From: JAKAQB01 sp035702855
GTDB lineage: Bacteria > Actinomycetota > Acidimicrobiia > Acidimicrobiales > Palsa-688
DNA length: 8,931 nucleotides
Direction of reading: 5' to 3'
NCBI GenBank assembly: GCA_035702855.1
Contig: DASSZM010000031.1
Span: 1-8,931 of the forward strand
Part shown: positions 5,174-8,931 of the stretch, in pieces
Layout: every line of letters begins with the position of its first letter
Position numbering within the stretch: the stretch's first letter is position 1
Notes under the pieces: generated by a model
What the model saw: the letters and a program-made list of their open reading frames with translations, nothing else
Databases searched by the model: none
Told to the model about the DNA's origin: nothing
Made by a program: the position numbers and the translations under genes

Positions 5174-6311
5174 CGTGCCCCGCCGTGCCCCCGCCGTCAC
5201 CGTCGCCGCCGCCGCCGGGGACCTGCTGGCGCTGGCCGCCGGCGCCTGGCTGCTCCGCGACGTCGGCGAGCCCGGCCGGTGGGCGGCGGGCGCCGCCCAC
5301 CCCCGCCCGTCGGTGTCGGTGATCGTCCCCGCACGCGACGAGGAGCGGTCCCTGCCCCGGCTGCTGCGCTCCCTCGCCGCCCAGACGCTGCCCCCCGACG
5401 AGCTGCTGGTCGTCGACGACCACTCCGGGGACGCCACCGCCGCCCTCGCCGCCGCCGGGGGCGCCCGGGTGCTGCCCGCTCCCCCGCTGCCCGCCGGCTG
5501 GCTCGGGAAGCCCTGGGCGTGCCACCACGCCGCCGGCGTCGCCGGCGGCGAGCTGCTGGTGTTCCTCGACGCCGACGTCGTGCTCGCCCCCACCGCCCTC
5601 GAGCGGATCGTGGCCGAGTGGCGCCGCGGCGCCGACCTGGTCTCGGTGCAGCCCCACCACGAGCCGGTCCGGCCCTACGAGCAGCTGTCGGCGACGTGCA
5701 ACCTGGTGACGATGATGGGCACCGGGGCCTTCAGCGGGCCACCGCGGGCCGAGCTCGACATGGCCTTCGGCCCGTGCCTGGCGGTCGGCCGCGACGTCTA
5801 CCGGGCCGCCGGCGGGCACGCCCACCCGAGCGTGCGGGACCGTGTCGCCGAGGACGTCGCCCTGGCACGCCGGGTCCGGGGCGCCGGCGGCCGGGTGCGG
5901 GCCTTCGCCGGCGGCGACCTGGTGGCGTTCCGGATGTACCCCGGCGGTCCCCGCCAGCTCGTCGAGGGCTGGTCCAAGATGCTGGCCGGGGGGGCGGTCG
6001 GCGCCCCGGCGCTGCCGGCGCTGGCCACCGCCTGCTGGGTGACCGGGGGGCTGCGGGCCTCGGGGCGCGGGCTGCGGGCGCTGGTCGGGCGGCGCGGCCC
6101 CGCCGAGCGGGCCGCCGACGCCGCCGTCTACCTGGCGTGGGCCGCCGGCACCCGGGTGCTGCTCCGCAGGGTCGGGCGGTGGGCCCCGTGGACGGCGGCC
6201 GCCTTCCCGCTCCCCCTGCTCACCTTCGTCGCCCTCACGGCGCGCTCGGCCGTCCTCGCGGTCACCGGCCGCACCGCCACCTGGCGGGGCCGGGCCGTCG
6301 CCTCCAACTGA
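5139..6311 (+). CDS. Membrane-associated family 2 glycosyltransferase, carotenoid-acid glycosyltransferase-like
   Basis: Predicted inverting GT2 enzyme of 390 residues that would move a sugar from a nucleotide donor to a lipid or carotenoid-type acceptor at the inner membrane. A hydrophobic segment at about 19-39 precedes the GT-A domain. That domain has PSVSVIVPARDEERSLPRLL (57-76), donor-binding Asp93-Asp94 in VVDDHSGDAT, the metal-binding triad FLDADV (142-147), and an acid pair Glu238-Asp239. The stretches LPAGWLGKPWACHHA (117-131), SVQPHHEPVRPYEQLSATCN (169-188), FGPCLAVGRDVYRAAGGH (210-227), FRMYPGG (264-270) and EGWSKMLAGGAVGA (276-289) match my memory of the CrtQ/CruC-type group. Hydrophobic stretches near 292-305 and 353-375 suggest C-terminal membrane spans. 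The ATG at 5139 overlaps pyrE's ATG on the other strand. GTG codons at 5169 or 5175 are good alternative starts. No carotenoid gene is in view, so the acceptor is unproven. Confidence 0.85.
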   Translation: MGDCTHRPPWVTVPRRAPAVTVAAAAGDLLALAAGAWLLRDVGEPGRWAAGAAHPRPSVSVIVPARDEERSLPRLLRSLAAQTLPPDELLVVDDHSGDATAALAAAGGARVLPAPPLPAGWLGKPWACHHAAGVAGGELLVFLDADVVLAPTALERIVAEWRRGADLVSVQPHHEPVRPYEQLSATCNLVTMMGTGAFSGPPRAELDMAFGPCLAVGRDVYRAAGGHAHPSVRDRVAEDVALARRVRGAGGRVRAFAGGDLVAFRMYPGGPRQLVEGWSKMLAGGAVGAPALPALATACWVTGGLRASGRGLRALVGRRGPAERAADAAVYLAWAAGTRVLLRRVGRWAPWTAAAFPLPLLTFVALTARSAVLAVTGRTATWRGRAVASN

Positions 6312-6329
6312 CCCGGCCCGGTCGGGTCA
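6309..6329. terminator. Bidirectional inverted repeat joining two convergent stop codons
   Basis: TGACCCG (6309-6315) and CGGGTCA (6323-6329) form a 7-bp stem over a 7-nt loop. The left arm begins with the glycosyltransferase TGA stop. The right arm ends with TCA, the reverse complement of the helicase TGA stop. Both genes therefore end inside one hairpin that works in either direction. No T tract follows. Confidence 0.6.
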
Positions 6330-8576
6330 GGCCGACGACTCGGCCGGGCCGCCGAGCAACCCCTCCGGCAGTCCCTCGGCGTGCACGACGTGGAGGCGCT
6401 GCGTCGCCCGGGTCACCGCCACGTACAGCGCCCGCAGGCCCTGCGGGGACTCGGCGGTGATGCGCGTCGGCTCCACCACGACGACCACGTCGAACTCGAG
6501 GCCCTTGGCGTCGCCGACGCCGAGCAGCGACACCGGCCGGTCGAGGGCGCCGGCGGCCGCCTCGCCGTAGTCCACCCCGGCCCCGCGCAACCGGTCGGCG
6601 ACGGGGCGCAGGAGGCTCGAGGGCACGAGCACGCCGACGGTGCCGCCGGAGGAGCCCAGGCGGCCCAACTCGCCCGTCACCCGCTCCGCCACGACCGCCG
6701 GCAGGCCCGCCGCCGGGAACCCGGCGCCGGGCGTCGCCGCCCCGGGCACGGCGACCACCTCGGGCTGCTCCCCCGTCGCCCGGACCGTCTCGGGCGGGCG
6801 CATCCCCGGCGCCGCCCGCTCCAGCAGCCGCCCGGCCAGGTCCATGATCTCCGCCGGGGTGCGGTAGTTGACGGTCAGCTCCGCGAGCCGCCAGCCGCGC
6901 CGGGCGGGCAGGTGCTCGACGATCTGGCGCCACGACGTCGGTGCCCAGCCCCCGGTCGCCTGGGCGATGTCGCCGACGACGGTCATCGATCCCGTCAGCG
7001 ACCGGCGGGCGAGCATCCGCAGCTGCATCGGGCTGAGGTCCTGGGCCTCGTCCACGACCACGTGGCCGTAGGTGCGCAGCTCCTCCTCCGCGCCGGCCCG
7101 GCGTCGCGTCGGCCCGAGCAGGGCGGCGGCCTCGTCGAGCAGCGGCACGTCGGCGTCGGTCCACACGACATCGGCGAGGGCGGCGCTGCGGGGGCGGTGC
7201 AGCACCGCCCGCTCCTCGCCGGTGAGGATGCCGTCGCCCGCCAGGTCGATCAGCGCCGGCGCCCCGAGCAGGTCGTGCAGGAGCGCCTGGGGCGTCAGCA
7301 CCGGCCACATCCGGTCGAGCGCCTCGGTCACCTCCGGGGTGTGGCGCAGCTCCCGCCCGAGGTCGGCGGCGGTGAGCGGGTCGTCGGCGGGGGCGGTGGC
7401 GTCGTCGTCGGCCGGCCCCGGGTCCTCGAAGCCGACCGGTGGCGGCGGGGGTGCCGGCGAGGCGGCGGCGCGCCGCTCCACCTGGGTGAGGAGATGGCGC
7501 CACAGCAGCGTCTCGACCACCCGGCGCCGGGCGTTGTGGGTGCCGGCGCGCCGGCGGGCGGCGCCGACGATCTGCTCGCTCGCCGAGGGGGTCAACCGCA
7601 GGATCGCCCGGCCGAAGGGGATCTCCACCACCCGGCGCAGCCGGCGCTCCCGGTCGGCGACCGCCCGCGCCAGCACCCGGCCCATGCGCGGGTCACCCTT
7701 CAGCCGGGCGGCCTCGGCCTCCTCGGTACCGAGCCGGCCGACCGGCCCGAACAGCCCGGCCACGGTCGACAGCTCGACGCCGCTCTCGCCGAGCGACGGC
7801 AGCACGTGCTCGATGTAGCGCAGGAACGTCGGGTTCGGCCCGACGACGAGGACCCCCTGGCGCTCGAGCGGGAAGCGGTGCGTGTAGAGCAGGTAGGCGG
7901 CCCGGTGGAGGGCGACGGCCGTCTTGCCGGTGCCCGGCCCGCCCTGGACCACGAGGATGCCGCCGAGGGGGCCGCGGATGATCTCGTCCTGTTCGCGCTG
8001 GACGGTGGCGACGATGTCCCGCATCCGGCCCGTGCGGGAGCGCTGCAGGGCCGACAGGAGCACCTGCGGGCCCGACAGGCCCAGACCCACGCCGTCGTCG
8101 TCCCCCTCCACGCCGAACAGCTCGTCCTCGAGGTCGACGACGCTGCGACCCTCGGTCAGGAAGTGCCGGCGGCGGGCGAGGCCCATCGGGTGGGCGCCGG
8201 TGGCCCGGTAGAACGGCTCGGCGACCGGCGCCCTCCAGTCGACCACGAGCGGCTCCTGGTCGGCGTCGGAGATCGCCAGGCGGCCGATGTGGAACGCCTC
8301 GTCCTCAGCCGGCGAGGCCCCCCGGCGGTCGATGCGCCCGAACACGAGCGCCTCGGCGCCGATCTGGAGCTGCTCCAGCCTCCCGAGGCTGTTGCGGACC
8401 CGGATGTCCCGCTCGGTGAGGGCCTGGAAGGTGCCGCCCCGCTCCCCGAACGCGTCCTTGAGCATGCCGGCGACCGTGCTGCGCATCTCGTCCAGCCGGG
8501 CGTAGGCGTGATCCACGTGGGCCTGCTCGGCCGCGACGTCGGGGTGGGGCATAGGGAACATGACAGGTTGCGTCAT
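6327..8576 (-). CDS. helD: HelD-like RNA polymerase-recycling helicase (UvrD/Rep superfamily 1)
   Basis: Large 749-residue ATPase resembling actinobacterial HelD, which enters RNA polymerase channels and strips stalled enzyme from nucleic acid. The N-terminal 12-76 region is a likely antiparallel coiled coil (EQAHVDHAYARLDEMRSTVA through LGRLEQLQIGAEALVFGRID). It is followed by the HelD-type domain with IGRLAISDADQEPLVVDWRA (97-116) and PFYRATG. The motor motifs are Walker A GGPGTGKT (212-219), Walker B VVVDEAQD (506-512 region), motif III GDIAQATGGW (535-544), motif IV VNYRT (569-573), motif V GDAKGLEFD (688-696) and motif VI YVAVTRAT (718-725). A Pro/Asp-rich linker at 372-400 lies in the inserted domain. 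Of three in-frame ATGs (codons 1, 6 and 9), I keep 8576. No ribosome site is visible. Some members protect polymerase from rifamycins, which cannot be told here. Generic UvrD repair helicase is less likely, given the N-terminal domain. Confidence 0.92.
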   Translation of the reverse strand: MTQPVMFPMPHPDVAAEQAHVDHAYARLDEMRSTVAGMLKDAFGERGGTFQALTERDIRVRNSLGRLEQLQIGAEALVFGRIDRRGASPAEDEAFHIGRLAISDADQEPLVVDWRAPVAEPFYRATGAHPMGLARRRHFLTEGRSVVDLEDELFGVEGDDDGVGLGLSGPQVLLSALQRSRTGRMRDIVATVQREQDEIIRGPLGGILVVQGGPGTGKTAVALHRAAYLLYTHRFPLERQGVLVVGPNPTFLRYIEHVLPSLGESGVELSTVAGLFGPVGRLGTEEAEAARLKGDPRMGRVLARAVADRERRLRRVVEIPFGRAILRLTPSASEQIVGAARRRAGTHNARRRVVETLLWRHLLTQVERRAAASPAPPPPPVGFEDPGPADDDATAPADDPLTAADLGRELRHTPEVTEALDRMWPVLTPQALLHDLLGAPALIDLAGDGILTGEERAVLHRPRSAALADVVWTDADVPLLDEAAALLGPTRRRAGAEEELRTYGHVVVDEAQDLSPMQLRMLARRSLTGSMTVVGDIAQATGGWAPTSWRQIVEHLPARRGWRLAELTVNYRTPAEIMDLAGRLLERAAPGMRPPETVRATGEQPEVVAVPGAATPGAGFPAAGLPAVVAERVTGELGRLGSSGGTVGVLVPSSLLRPVADRLRGAGVDYGEAAAGALDRPVSLLGVGDAKGLEFDVVVVVEPTRITAESPQGLRALYVAVTRATQRLHVVHAEGLPEGLLGGPAESSA

Positions 8577-8593
8577 CGCCGCACCGTCCGCAA

Positions 8594-8620
8594 GCCCCCC
8601 CCGGGCAGCGGGCGGGGGGC
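8594..8620. promoter_or_regulatory. GC hairpin in the helD-hemE divergent gap
   Basis: GCCCCCC (8594-8600) pairs perfectly with GGGGGGC (8614-8620) around a 13-nt loop. It lies in the 59-bp gap between the divergent starts of the helicase (8576) and hemE (8636), immediately before the candidate hemE -10. It could be a protein-binding dyad. A terminator role makes little sense between divergent genes. Confidence 0.35.
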
Positions 8621-8623
8621 GGC

Positions 8624-8629
8624 TACGGT
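8624..8629 (+). promoter_or_regulatory. Candidate -10 element for leaderless hemE transcription
   Basis: TACGGT fits the actinobacterial TANNNT -10 pattern and ends 7 nt before the hemE GTG at 8636, the spacing expected if transcription starts at the first base of the start codon. No ribosome-binding sequence precedes the GTG, which agrees with a leaderless mRNA. No -35 match is apparent. Confidence 0.45.
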
Positions 8630-8635
8630 GGACCG

Positions 8636-8931
8636 GTGCCGTCCCGCTCCCCGGTCTTCCTCGACGCCTGCCGGGGGCGTGCCGTGCCGTGGACGCCGGT
8701 GTGGTTCATGCGCCAGGCCGGGCGGTCCCTGCCCGAGTACCGGGAGCTGCGCCGCGAGGGCAGCATCCTCGACGTCGTCCGCCGGCCGGAGCTGGCCGCC
8801 GAGATCACCCTGCAGCCGGTCCGCCGCTACGGCGTCGACGCCGCCATCCTCTACTCCGACATCGTCGTGCCGGTGGCCGCCATCGGCTTCGGCGTGGACA
8901 TCGTCCCCGGCGTCGGGCCCGTCGCCGAGCA
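8636..8931 (+). CDS. hemE: Uroporphyrinogen decarboxylase, N-terminal part, cut by the window end
   Basis: Converts uroporphyrinogen III to coproporphyrinogen III by removing four carboxyl groups, in haem synthesis. Only the first 98 codons of an expected protein of about 350 residues are present. From GTG 8636 the protein reads PSRSPVFLDACRGRAVPWTP and then the family signature PVWFMRQAGRSLPEYR (about residues 20-35). Its arginines bind the substrate carboxylates, although the residue after RQAGR is Ser where Tyr is common. It continues with ILDVVRRPELAAEITLQPVR and YGVDAAILYSDIVVP, whose Asp corresponds to the catalytic/pyrrole-binding aspartate. IVPGVGP follows near the edge. The gene diverges from the helicase and appears to have its own leaderless promoter. 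Later haem genes may follow beyond the window. Confidence 0.95.
   Translation, partial: MPSRSPVFLDACRGRAVPWTPVWFMRQAGRSLPEYRELRREGSILDVVRRPELAAEITLQPVRRYGVDAAILYSDIVVPVAAIGFGVDIVPGVGPVAE

Noticed and set aside
6262..7503. Long leftward frame of about 413 codons inside the helicase
   Set aside because: Out-of-frame shadow with extreme Arg/Gly/Ala content. The helicase motifs run unbroken in the other frame.

Overview
This is a very GC-rich window (third codon positions are almost all G or C). Its genes look actinobacterial: GTG/TTG starts, few clear Shine-Dalgarno sites, a class II HelD-type helicase and an actinobacterial FlgN/FliA pair. A flagellated, free-living actinobacterium, possibly of the Acidimicrobiia, is the best guess from gene content. 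The lineage is inference.

Layout. Bases 1-513 hold the middle of a primary-type sigma-70 gene read rightward, cut at the window edge. It is joined tail to tail at about 490-513 to a second, different sigma-70 gene read leftward from a GTG at 1044. Both lose everything after the start of region 3, so neither has a promoter -35-binding region 4. This fold-back join is the oddest structure here, and is either a real inversion/deletion between paralogues or an assembly/amplification chimera. Next comes a leftward run, in transcription order: a NarL/LuxR-type regulator with a degenerate receiver (3415-2756), a FlgN-like flagellar chaperone (2724-2263), pyridoxamine phosphate oxidase PdxH (2233-1619) and a single-domain rhodanese (1554-1222). 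The first three are spaced by about 30 bp and look like an operon. Divergent from it is the flagellar sigma factor FliA (3605-4489). The regulator, FlgN and FliA make a small motility control module with no structural flagellar genes in view.

Right of fliA, a convergent orotate phosphoribosyltransferase (pyrE, 5140-4541) is separated from it by a strong stem-loop. pyrE diverges from a membrane-associated family 2 glycosyltransferase resembling carotenoid-acid glycosyltransferases (5139-6311). The divergent starts overlap within a 26-bp tandem repeat. The glycosyltransferase converges on a large HelD-like RNA polymerase-recycling helicase (8576-6327), and both stop codons lie in the arms of one inverted repeat. 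At the right edge hemE (uroporphyrinogen decarboxylase) starts at 8636, probably as a leaderless transcript, and runs out of the window.

Apart from the motility module the genes are housekeeping (PLP, UMP and haem synthesis, RNA polymerase recycling, sulfur transfer). I see no tRNA, rRNA, CRISPR array, insertion sequence or phage gene. No wholly new system is evident. The sigma fold-back, the phosphorylation-independent-looking regulator and the repeated divergent start region most deserve checking.
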